A DNA stretch of 18,010 nucleotides, from the NCBI GenBank assembly GCA_002286855.1, contig NRSV01000172.1:1-18010 (forward strand), written 5' to 3'. Both the position numbers and the translations under genes were made by a program. Every line of letters starts with the position of its first letter. Position 1 is the stretch's first letter. Below the pieces are notes generated by a model. It worked only from the letters and a program-made list of their open reading frames with translations. It had not been told where the DNA came from and ran no database searches. Source of the stretch: Bipolaris cookei (Eukaryota > Ascomycota > Dothideomycetes > Pleosporales > Pleosporaceae). This document shows positions 7,808 through 17,672 of the stretch, piece by piece.

Positions 7808-8644
7808 TCACTCCTGCATCAGCTCTACAGCTTTGTTCTGTCGCTTAGCCTTGAGACGATCTTGATGTATTAAGGCGTGCAGAATTAATCTTCCCTCCGC
7901 GCGGTCCTCCTCATTATATCTTAAGACTATATTGGAGTTGGAAAGGATACTCATCGTATCAGTGAGCTTTGAGAAAGCTTTTCTCAATATCTCTGTACGG
8001 TAAATTGGTGTCGGTAGTGCGTGCTGGTTCTGATTCAAGATTGTTGAGACCATACCTGGCCTGATAGTCTAGCCATCTTTACTATTCATTGGGGTTCCAC
8101 TCACAGCTGAGCATATACACCTTGTCCTTTCGCAACGCAGACGGACCCAGTTTTGGCCTTCCAGGTTGATTTCTGACTTTTATACTGAAGAACTGTCTAT
8201 TGTGGTCGAAATATGTTATATCCTTACCCCTGCTGTTTTTTACAGTTTCCCTTCTCGTTGAGCTAACGCTAGTTTCCACGTTGTAGCCATCGGAAATTCC
8301 AATCAAACCCTTAATGACGTCACAGATGAAATCAGGCACATGCAGAACGTGCTTCAGATGCAGAGAACCGTGAGAAGATATACCACACCGGTCCGGCGAG
8401 CGTTTAGTAGGGATCTCCACCGTGCCAATTCTCAATACCGGCAGATAGCCAAGGGAGGCAAAGCAGAACGTTTGATCATAGAAGTAAAAGGGTGTATAGG
8501 TCTTGAACTAGTTCCGATCTTTTGCAACGCTGGTCACCATTAGTGGAGAGCTTGCCTTAGTGGGCTGTGCCCTGCTCACCGAACATTGGAACGGTTTAGC
8601 CAAACCCAGTCTGGACATATCGGCGCATTATCATTCTTATCCAT
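7808..8644 (-). pseudogene. Broken gene of the copia-like beta-barrel (Pol_BBD, TNT 1-94-like) fungal family
   Basis: On the minus strand, exon 1 starts at ATG 8644 (MDKNDNAPICPDWVWLNRSN). A 50-base intron (8579-8530; GTGAGC donor, ACTAAT branch-like, CAG acceptor) joins it to exon 2 (VAKDRN, TAG, FKTYTPF). Then follow GTVEIPTKRSPD, SLHLKHVLHVPDFICDVI, ITYFDHNRQFF, a GPSALRKDKVYMLSCEW block and a C-terminal YNEEDRAEGR. This order matches stand-alone fungal proteins with a beta-barrel domain like that of copia-type Pol, recognised from memory. Damage: TAG 8510-8508 (W expected), TAG-TAA 8084-8079, TGA 7961-7959, and a probable two-base loss near 7914-7920 that shifts the final stretch to another frame ending at 7808. 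The gene cannot make a full product. Confidence 0.7.
8530..8579 (-). other. 50-base spliceosomal intron in the beta-barrel family pseudogene
   Basis: GTGAGC at 8579-8574, a branch-like ACTAAT, and CAG ending at 8530. Removing it joins SNVR and VAKDRN in frame, as the family requires. The length is typical of filamentous ascomycete introns. Confidence 0.65.
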
Positions 8645-11216
8645 TGTTCTACAGATAGTTCCTATCGAGGGGTATGATGGTAAAAGATGTGTGGGCGAAC
8701 GTGAGATTGCATGTAATGAAGAGTTGAGAGTAAAGATCTTGAATGGGAACGGTACAGAGCTCTTGGTGTCAGTACTCATAGATTGACTTTTGTGGATGAG
8801 AGGCAAGGTGCGATGAACAGGTAGTCAGGTAAGTTGCACACATCTAGCCACAAGGGCTCTATGCCTATTGCTATATACCAGAGGGTGTAGCTTGCTCATC
8901 GTTGAGCATTGTAGTGCTCCACACTGAGCACTCTCCACTGGTTACCGTACTGTATTCTGATTGGCTATCTTGGTCCTTAGTGAGCGCTATGGGTCTTGTT
9001 TAATGATAGTAGTCACGTGACTGTGGCACGGCAGGAAGGATTGCGGCACGGTGTTTTAGGTTGGATCCTCCAACCTGCTTATTGCCGCATTGGCGTAATC
9101 AGTCTGGGTGTCAGCATGGTATTCTTATGGCAGCCCAATTCTGGGATCGTAATAGATATGCGGTTGCGAGTGTCGGGGCACAATGTCGTTCGGCTTATCT
9201 CTCTTAGTGGATTCTCTAATGGGGCGGAGTGCCATTGTGACATAGTGAATAGTGTTTGGTTGATGGAAAGTGTAATTACATATGCGAAGCGTGTTGCGAT
9301 TTTAACTGGTCTAGCGGCGACTAATCTCATTATCTTTTGTCGCCGAAGTATACATATTGAACTTCTCCTTTGCCTAATGGTTTAGACTTACAGCTCCATA
9401 ATTCTCGGCTATCTCGTTCAGCTCATTAGGGGACTACTTTGTTATCTGATGGATGTGTCGTGTGCAACGAGGACTCGCGCTAGGTGCACAGAGCGGGATG
9501 ATGACGCCGCATAAGAGCGCCATAGCTTACAGTCAACTGTTATCATTCGCGTCAGGTAATCATCTCAACTTGCGTCACAAATATCACTCTTTGCACAGCC
9601 AGTCTGATCGCATCTATGGGTCGTTTTGGTTTGCACACATACGTACGCCATCGCGCAGAAAAGTTTAGGCTAGTGTGTGCACTGCAGGTAGCTGTATAGG
9701 TGAGCATCAAAGGCCTAGAGGCCTCCCGTGGCCTGCTCATGTGCCAAGTTTACAATATTTGTTACCCACTGGCGCATTGCGTTTTGGAGTCTTGTATATA
9801 GATAGTAGCTGGCGACCTCTGTCGAACCGATGGAATTGCCTCGCGTCACAGTATATGCTTTTCATTGCAGATTCCCACCAACAACGCCTAGCAACCGCTT
9901 ATATTCCTTTTGTAGATCCTCTCAACTTTGTCTCTAGATATGTGCATAGTCGTTGTGCTGTGTCGATTTAATCCAGTTGGACGATATCACCCAAACCGGT
10001 TTGACTAGTCTGTCGCGCCCATGCCGGAGCAAGCGCCGCCCTATGGACACGTCGTAGCCTCAGTGGAACCGGATTTGCAAGATCCTTACGTTTTTCCTAG
10101 GGTGCAATCGGGTCATTGGTACGGAAGGTGCAAGCACGTGTACGTTATAAGCATATGCTACTAGCGGGAGTTATGGGTCACAAACTTACCTGTTGGAACA
10201 GCCACAATGTTATATCCAGTCTGAAAAAGAAAATACAGCATGCTTAAGCAAGGTAACTTTGAGCTTTAGCTGAGGTGCTCACTATATGTACGCAACATCG
10301 CCCACGAAAAAAAGAACATTAAGCCTTGTTTATGGCGAAAACGACACGACAAAACGCTCTTATGCATTGTTTCTCTGGACCGCTGTGAATCATAATAAGA
10401 ATAGTTGCATTTGTGTACCTTCATGCATGCTACATACAGCATGGGAGCAGAGTGAAGCTGAATGGATAACAGGTTTCGGTGGAGTGCATGCGCTGGAACC
10501 GCACAGAAACGACGAACAAGTGGTGCCCATTCATTTCAGCAAAAATTAGATCATGACATACTGCCAAGATGCATCACTAGGAACAATCGCGTCGCCTATT
10601 GTGATCACACTGGGAATGTTGTGCGTATGTTAGAATTTTTTCAGGAGAGTCTGAGAGTGCTCGGTCGAGTATGTACTTAGGAGTGATGATCCTAAGTAGT
10701 TAGTATAGTTAGTTATATGAAACTAGGAATTCCGCGTATTTGATACATACCCTAGTGAACGGAGCGACTAATTACAAGTACAGCTCTTAAATGCTGGTAG
10801 AACTCAATACAGTCAACTTTGTCTTATTGCCTCTCGCCTTCTCCGGATGCTGCGCGGTCCTTAAGAGACCCTGTAGTTAAGTCCTTTAAATCACTTTAAT
10901 GCTTAACTAGTCTAACTATAGCAACATAGACCGGATTTTTATTGCCCTGAGTATTCCTATAACTGTATATTTCACAAGATCCCCAGGCAAATCCCACAAA
11001 TAGTTAGTTAACATAAGCTCACCTGCCTTAGTACGGACCGGGATAGAGGAGCATAACCCGTCCCCGTGTAACACTACGTGTGACGAGCAGTACTATTTTC
11101 TGTCAGTTTTACCTCACACACTTTGTACCATGTCCGTACGCGCAACGCCCGGAGTCGCACAATACCCGATCGCTATAAATAGCACCCACACTTTGGTGCG
11201 TATTGACTCAACAGGT
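8645..11216. other. 2.6-kb stretch without a supportable gene
   Basis: Open frames here (for example 8996-9385 without an ATG, 9675-9971, 10286-10549) resemble no family I know and lack partners in other frames. Small inverted repeats occur: AGGTTGGA/TCCAACCT at 9058-9076 and AGTGCT/AGCACT near 8911-8930. On the minus strand 10220-10190 looks like a 31-base exon: a TTTTCTTTTTCAG acceptor before it, a GTAAGT donor after it, and one frame reading TGYNIVAVPT. I could not find convincing partner exons. Confidence 0.5.
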
Positions 11217-11696
11217 ATGTCACCTATTGATGATGCGCTTGCAGTAATCAAAGCGCTAGACTCAGGAGAGAAGCTTGTGTATCAAAAAACTGCTAAACAA
11301 TATGGCGTTGATCGCTCAACCTTGGCGTGGAGACACAAGGGCGTTCAGGCACCTTAGGAAGCCAAAGACTCCAACGAGCGGAAGCTCACCTAACAACAAG
11401 AGAAAGAGCTTGTAAAGTATATAGAGGAGCTCACCGCTTGCCATATACCTCCTACAAGAGAGATGATCGTCAATTTCGCGTCAGCAGTCGCCCAGGAGCC
11501 AGTGAGCGAGAGCTGTGTTACGCGCTTCATCAACAAGTACTCTGTCCATCTTATCTCTAAATGCTCAACGGGTATGGACGCTGATCGCCACAACTCCAAT
11601 TCCTGCAGCAATTACTATCCCTCCATGTGTGGCGGAAAACCCTGCGTGGCGGCATACCAGCAATGCTCCCACCCTAACAAACGCAACCACAGTTGA
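11217..11696 (+). pseudogene. pogo/Fot1-type transposase remnant, N-terminal part only
   Basis: The start is ATG 11217 (MSPIDDALAVIKALDSGEK). A psq-type helix-turn-helix (TAKQYGVDRSTLAWRHKGVQ) is followed in the same frame by TAG 11355-11357, TAA 11391-11393, and a CENP-B-type helix-turn-helix region (QQEKELVKYIEELTACHIPP, then VTRFINKYS and GMDADRH). Both stops are explained by CAG/CAA to TAG/TAA. After GMDADRH the match ends: no DDE motif follows and the frame closes at 11694-11696. The catalytic domain is deleted. The N-terminal layout resembles the 267-2017 gene, but the sequence is too diverged to be the same copy. Confidence 0.7.
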
Positions 11697-12281
11697 GGAG
11701 CGTACAGAATCTCGGGATAGGAACCTTAGTCCTAGAGCTCTCTCTACTCTTCATCTCGTGCCTATTGAGTTCCTGCTTAACTAGCAATACCACAATTTGT
11801 CGCTAGCGCACACGGCAACCCCTCCTCGGTCAGCCTCGGACGTGCCAAAGGTTTAACGTATGCATCTAAGAATTTATTAAGTTATATAAAGATGCATAGA
11901 GAGTGTATCCCGAGCGAGATGCTATAGTATTCTACGTCGTGGTGCTATTGCGCACGTCTATTGCTCTACAGAGCAGAAGTGACAACTAAGGCGTAGGCCC
12001 TACAGAAATGCCACAAGTAGCTTAGCGGTATTATACCCGCGCTAATACCTGACCCTTGTCACGCGAGCGTCATCTTAATAGAGCCATCTAACTAGCGGCT
12101 GAGGCTAAGCATGACTCGCTTGTGCTTGAATACATACTCAAACGCCGAGACTCCACGCATGTCTGTTTGAGGAGAAGAGAGTAGTATAGGTAGATGCTTG
12201 CGTACAGTTCTGCAGCAGCGTCGGAATTAGCTTAGAGTAGTTAGTATAGATAGAACGCCTGTCCACTTGTAACAGAATGAC
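11697..12281. other. Spacer with an AT-rich inverted repeat, no gene seen
   Basis: TATGCATCT (11859-11867) and AGATGCATA (11890-11898) are perfect 9-base arms around 22 AT-rich bases. Nothing else is recognised. The part near 12230-12255 shares TAGTTAGTATAG with 10697-10712. Confidence 0.45.
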
Positions 12282-12662
12282 TAACGTCCATCCCTGTGGG
12301 TCGAACATCCCTCCGCAACGAACCACCAACATTGCCTAAGCATCTTACGCCCAAGCCACAGAGGCTCTTAGACATAAATACACATTTGTATGCTTGCTAG
12401 ATCTACCTCTATCTATCGTAAGCCTTAAATAGTAAAATTACAGCGATCTAAGGGGCATGCGTGAGTCTTTCGTGTTAAGCGTGGGAAGGTGCAACGCCAA
12501 AACACCCCTGTCCTACATCTTACAGAAGCTCTATTTGCCTATTCGGAGAATCTATATACTTTAGAGTAAGCTAAAGAGCCTCTAGCCATTCTATAAAGAT
12601 ATGCAGCCTCTGTTCAGATGCGCTCCGAGTTTTTCCGGCTCGGTGTGCCAGTCCTTCGCATT
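12282..12662 (+). repeat. Dispersed repeat, copy B (381 bases)
   Basis: Partner of 5883-6260, in direct orientation 6.4 kb away, ending CGGCTCGGTGTGCC. It keeps the CCGAG...CTCGG stem. The two copies differ at about a quarter of positions, so the duplication is old or the copies arrived separately. Confidence 0.75.
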
Positions 12663-12878
12663 AGCGAAAGAATTTAAAACGCTGGCACAGCTGGATTGCG
12701 AACGCTTAGCGGCCTACGATGTACACCTGCGCTATGCCAAAAGGACTGAAGCTGTGGCGCAGAGTTCTAGAAGCTTCTATCGGATGCTGCGTGTTGCTGG
12801 CTATTCTTAGAAGCAGACTGGTGTTAGATTCGGTTGGCTTCGCGCTCGAGGTATCCCTCAGTCACCACAACCACGAAC
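12663..12878. other. Leader region of the 12879 transposase, no TIR found
   Basis: Contains TTCGC/GCGAA arms near 12654-12668. I looked for an inverted partner downstream of 14581 and found none that was convincing, so the element's ends are unresolved. Confidence 0.4.
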
Positions 12879-14581
12879 ATGGACCCAGCCAGCCAGGCGC
12901 TCGCGCAACGTCTGCCTGAGGGTGTGCGTGATACATGTGCTGCTCGATCAGAGCACGGCGATGTCCCTGTCTCAACTCTGATCCACCGTAGGCTTGGACG
13001 ACGCTCGCGAGCAGAGCAGGCTCAGAGTCAGCAGTACTTGACTCGAGAGGAGGAGAAGGGCCTTGTAAAGTTCCTGCTACTAATGTCTAGTCTCGGACAA
13101 CCTGTGCGCGTTAAGTACCTTCGCTCGCTAGCGTTCAGCATAGCCCGCCAGCGGTCCACGAAGAGCGAGTCGATCAAGCGTCCAGGGAAGAACTGGCCGC
13201 GAGCGTTCGAGAAGCGTCACCCCGAACTCCAGGCGAGAAGGGTCAGATCGATAGACTGGAAGCGTCACGGGAACAATATATACGAGAAGATAGTAGAGTG
13301 GTTCGATGTGATTGGCCAGGTACTACAGGATCCATGCGTACTGCCAGAAAACGTGTATAATATGGACGAAACTGGAGTCATGCTAAGCATGCTTGGCTCC
13401 GCAAAAGTCTTAGTCGGCAAGGACGATGGGCAAGGTAGTAGGGGTGCGGGTGTCAAGCGCACTATGGTTACTGCTATTGAGTGCATCAGTGCTGACGGAA
13501 GGGCCCTCCTGCCACTTATTATATGGCCAGCATCGACCCATCGCAGCAAGTGGACCACCCACAGCACCCCTGGATGGCGCTATGCGCACTCGAGAATGGG
13601 TACAACGACTCTAAGATTAGCTTGGAGTGGCTCAAGCGCGTGTTTGACCCTTAGACACGTAAAAGAGCAAGTAGAAACCCACAAGTACTAATCTGTGATG
13701 GCTTTGGGACTCATGAAACGCTCGAAATCCTAGAGTTCTGCTTTACTAACAACATCATCTTGTGTCGTCTGCCTTCTCACACCTCTCACAAGCTGCAGCC
13801 ATGCGACGTCGGCCCTTTTGCGCCCTTGAAGAGCGCGTATCGTGAACAAGTTGAGCGACTCAACCAAGGAGGCGTAGGTGTTGTTGGCAAAGAGCATTTC
13901 ACTTATCTCTATAGCCCTGCAAGAGATCGCGCACTAACTAAAAGGAACATCAGAGCTGGGTGGTCTGCAACTGGGCTGTTCCCTTTTAACCCGGAACGAG
14001 TGCTCAGAGATGTCCCTAAACCTCCAGCGGAAGTAAGCAACATATCAAATCCAGGAACCGAGACTGCGAGTGCTGATGTGTTGGACGATGTACCCCGTAC
14101 GCCTACCACGCCAGTAACACCAGTGACGGCAGAAGCGCTTACATCGCTGCATGATCTAATTACAAAGGACACACACGTGCTTGAAAAGACGAGCAAAGAC
14201 CGTCTACAGAGACGCATACAGAAACTGGCAAGCGCGGCTAAGGTATCCTTCGCTGAGCAGGCCCTCCTTAAAGATCGTAATCATTTCCTCCTTCAGATTA
14301 ATCGAGAAGCTAAAACCCGCCGGTCGACAAAGTCGGTAGTTCTAGGCAAGGCTAAGGTGATGAGTTTTCAAGACCTCGAAGAGGCTAGAGCAAAGCGTAC
14401 TGCGAAGGAGCAAGCTTTAGCAGGCAAGCCGAGGCGCAGGCGTAAGTGCAAGAGCGACGCGCTAGAAGGATCGACGGTCCTGCCGTCGCCAAAGCCCACA
14501 GTAGCGCAGCGGATCGATGCGCCTGAGCTAACGCATGCGCCGGTATCTGCATGGAGAGCGCCTGTAGCTAGGATGTACTAG
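12879..14581 (+). pseudogene. pogo-type DDE transposase with one frameshift and one TAG
   Basis: Conceptual product of about 568 residues from ATG 12879 (MDPASQALAQRL). Parts: N-terminal helix-turn-helix (DVPVSTLIHRRLG), CENP-B/Tc5-type helix-turn-helix ending GKNWPRAFEKRHPEL, and a DDE_1 domain with D in NMDETG (13365-13367), ICDGFGTHE (13697-13699) and LQPCD (13805-13807), a DD35D spacing. The C-terminus is basic and ends WRAPVARMY, an ending I know from fungal relatives. Frame 3 passes to frame 2 near 13590: adding one G at CACTCGAG restores SENGYNDSKISLEWLKRVFD. TAG at 13652-13654, after FDP, fits a lost CAG. All catalytic residues survive, so only two changes separate it from an open frame. 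Confidence 0.83.
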
Positions 14582-15134
14582 ACCCCTTTCTCTAGCTCTG
14601 TATGATGGACTTCGCGGCGTTGCGTAGGCTGGATAGAAAGGGTATTTTAAGTCAAATCTAAACCTAGATGATGTTCACAAATGTTATATCTGCGTGACTG
14701 CTCTCTTATTTGTCCTGCATCGGAACGGGCAAGCTTTGAGCGCGTCGGTGCTTAGACCCCTGCCAACAGCGCCAAGGGCTTCAACTCCTCTGCAGCTCTC
14801 GATGCAGACATGCTTCAGCCTTGCGAGGAGTGCACGGCGCATGCATGGCACGCCTTACATACCCCGCCTGGGGCTTCACACAGGCTTCAGCACCAAGTCA
14901 ACAACACAGCGAGAGCTGGCAGCCTCAGCTCGCGACATCTTGACGCATCACAGGATCCTGCTGGTACCTTAGCTGGTGCACCTGCTCATCATTCTCTCTG
15001 TATGCTGACCGTCCATCGGTATCTAGCAGGAAAGCAGCTAACAAGCAACAAGCGCCCGCGCGACTAGGCTACCAAATTCAACCTTTCAAGTCCCGTTCTC
15101 ATCGCATATACCTACTATACACCCACACGAATCT
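14582..15134. other. Spacer upstream of the HET-NACHT gene
   Basis: An open frame at 14810-15067 (starting MLQPCEECTAHAWHAL) is GC-rich and unrecognised; I do not call it a gene. The last 70 bases before ATG 15135 are the likely promoter and 5' leader of the HET-NACHT gene, but I see no clear TATA box. Confidence 0.4.
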
Positions 15135-15416
15135 ATGCGGCTCTTACAATATAGCGAAAGCGGAGAGCTCAGCATCCACAGCTTCGACAATGGCGACATA
15201 CCCCCTTACGCGATACTCTCACACACCTGGGGCGCAGATGGCGACGAGGTGACCTTTGCAGACCTCCAGACAGGCGACGGCAAGACAAAGCCGGGCTATA
15301 AGAAGATCATATTCTGCGGAGAACAGGCACGGCGCGACAGCCTCCAGTACTTCTGGATCGACACGTGCTGCATCGACAAGGCCAACAAGGCTGAACTTGC
15401 CTTCTCCATCCGATCG

Positions 15417-15608
15417 ATGTTTCGCTGGTACCGCGATGCAGCTCAGTGTTATGTATATCTATCGGACGTCTCTGATCAACCTCTACCAGTGACGTCAGGC
15501 GACCACGATTCACGATGGCTTTTCTGGATCTGGATACTCTCTATTCTCTATACTATGTCGAGATGGTACGGCAGCACAATACAGCGCTACGTCTATTCGC
15601 GCGACGTT
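15417..15608 (+). repeat. Internal partial duplication in the HET domain
   Basis: Residues 95-112 (MFRWYRDAAQCYVYLSDV) and 141-158 (MSRWYGSTIQRYVYSRDV) agree at 11 of 18 positions. Between them lies a hydrophobic run (WLFWIWILSILYTM, residues 128-141). Typical HET domains, as I recall them, go from YLSDV to RWFTRGWTLQELLAP with a shorter link. Confidence 0.6.
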
Positions 15609-17667
15609 CCATGCACTTTGGTCGGTAGCGATCCTATACAAAGCAAGCAGAAGGCCAAGCTTACTCTCAGAAATAGCAGATGGTTTACCTGTGGATGGAC
15701 GCTGCAGGAGCTTCTCGCACCGTCTATAGTAGAGTTCTTCTCTAGAGAAGGGACTAAGCTTGGTGATAAACTACCGCTAGCAAAAGAAGTATGCGAAGTT
15801 ACAGGCATCTCTAGTCCAGCGCTGCAGGGTGAACCGTTGTCTAACTTCAGTGTTCATGAACGCGTTACCTGGATTGAACATCGCACTACAACGATTCCAG
15901 CAGACCATGCATATTCCCTAATGGGTATTCTCGGCGTCAGCTTATCCCCGACCGATGGCGAGAATCAAGCTGAAGCAATGAAGCGGGTTCTATACGAGGT
16001 TGACAAGCAGAACAAGTGTATCCAAGACTTGTGTCCTAGCAACCCGCGCGATGACAAAAAGCGGATCGAAGAGACTAAAGGCGGGCTGCTTGCGGGTGCT
16101 TACCGTTGGGTTCTTGACAATAATATCTTCCAGCAGTGGCAACAAGACCTAGGAAGCCGACTATCATGGGTGAAAGGGGATCCTGGCAAAGGCAAAACGA
16201 TGCTGCTGTGCGGCATTATCGACGAACTACAAAACTTAACGTCGAAACCTACCTTTTTTCATACTTTTTCTGCCAGGCGACTGACTCGCGCATTAATAGT
16301 GCTACAGCCGTGCTACGGGGCTTGCTGTGTATGCTCGTAGACCAGCAACCGTTACTCGCAGTTCATATTCGCAAGAAGCATGATCGCGCAGGCAAGAGCT
16401 TATTTGAGGACGCAAATGCCTGGGTCGCCCTAACAGAGATCTTCGCTGACGTGTGGCGAGATCCAAGCCTAAGTGCGACGTACCTAATTGTCGACGCGCT
16501 TGATGAATGTATGACGGACTTAGCAAAGCTGCTTACCTTCATCGCGAAGCAGTCGTCTGTGTCCTCTCGCGTCAAGTGGATTGTGTCTAGTCGCAACTGG
16601 CCAGCTATTGAGGAAGAGCTAGAGCAGGCAGATCACAAAACACCGCTAAGCCTCGAGCTGAATGCCGAGTCAGTGGCAGCAGCGGTCAAGGTCTTTATCC
16701 AGCAGAAGGTGCATCAGCTAGCCCAGGAGAAGCGCTACACACCGGAGATGCAAGACGTGGTACTCCAGCACTTGATATCGAACGCGAACGATACCTTCCT
16801 CTGGGTTGCGTTGGTGTGCCAAGACCTCAAATCGACGCCAAAGTGGAACGTGCTTAAGAAACTAGCGCAATTCCCGCCTGAACTCGATACTCTGTACAAG
16901 CGGATGCTGCAGCAGATAAGCGAGTCTGATAGCGCGGATATATGTCTGCAGGTGCTAGCAGTGACTGCTGTCCTGTATCGACCCGTCACACTTGCTGAGC
17001 TAGTTGTGCTCACTAAACAGCTTGCAGACTTTGTTAATGACCTAGAGTCAGTGCGGGAGATCATCGGTCTCTGCGGATCGTTCCTCACGCTGCGAGACGA
17101 TACGGTGTACTTTGTACATCAATCAGCTAAGGACTTTCTTATCACGAAAGCGTTAAACGACGTCTTTCTAGACGGTATAGAATGTGTGCATCAAGATATC
17201 CTCGCGAGATCACTTGTAATTCTACACAAGACACTGCGCAGAGATATATACAGCCTTCAAGCGCCTGGATATGCTATAGAAGACGTCAAGCCACTTCTTC
17301 CCGATCCTCTAGCCGTGTCGCGCTACCCATGTGTGTACTGGACTGACCACTTCTGCGACTCAAAACCCAGTGCTACTAATCAAGAAATTACTAGGGCTAT
17401 AGACGCATTTCTTGAGCAAAAATATCTCTACTGGCTAGAAGCGCTCAGCTTGTGCAGAAGCATGGCCAAAGGGGTAGTCTCGATGACAAGTTTATGGGAT
17501 CTAGTCCAGGTACGCCTAATACAACTACATCTATACACGGCCTTTATAGTGTAGTTGCTAACGCAGCTAGGGACTTGGAGACACGGACGTATTGAACAAG
17601 ACCGTGTACGACGCACGACGGTTTATTATGTATCATAAGGAGGCGATCGAGAACTATCCTTTACAGG

Positions 17668-17672
17668 CATAC
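17668..17672 (+). other. Predicted target-site copy (CATAC) of the LTR element
   Basis: The five bases just before the LTR. If the element made the usual 5-base duplication, CATAC should recur directly after its 3' LTR, beyond the window. Confidence 0.35.

Larger units (their letters stand above)
15135..17672 (+). pseudogene. HET-NACHT (NLR-like) gene, frame-broken and cut by a retroelement
   Basis: HET-NACHT proteins are cytoplasmic fungal NLR-like sensors linked to incompatibility cell death. The start is ATG 15135 (MRLLQYSESGELS). HET motifs: ILSHTWG (W32), FWIDTCCIDK (73-82), RWFTCGWTLQELLAP (182-196) and AYSLMGI (259-265). The NACHT P-loop GDPGKGKT is residues 348-355. One A seems lost in the A-run 16231-16234; reading then continues in frame 2 with Walker B (LIVDALDEC, 16484-16510) and HQSAKDFL (about 17117-17140). 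One-base losses also fit near 17509 and 17615, after which frame 3 reads DARRFIMYHKEAIENYPLQA and Y. That motif normally leads on to WD40 repeats, but the LTR begins at the next base, 17673. Residues 95-112 are imperfectly repeated at 141-158 around a hydrophobic stretch. Confidence 0.85.

Noticed and set aside
8930..8990. Solo LTR related to the 17673 LTR
   Set aside because: Only CTGATTGGCT is shared. The surrounding bases do not align.
8996..9385. Plus-strand open frame of 129 codons
   Set aside because: It starts at TTG with no early ATG, has no recognisable motif, and overlaps an equally open minus-strand frame.
10286..10549. Plus-strand open frame of 87 codons with ATG
   Set aside because: No recognisable domain or partner exon. 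The length is expected by chance in this composition.
12840..14690. Terminal inverted repeats for the 12879-14581 transposase
   Set aside because: The best pairing (near 12818 with 14660) is about 16 bases with several mismatches and no TA flanks. It is too weak to call.
16225..16240. Programmed -1 ribosomal frameshift joining the HET and NACHT halves
   Set aside because: There is no X-XXY-YYZ slippery heptamer, and two further frame losses follow in the same gene, so decay or sequencing error fits better.
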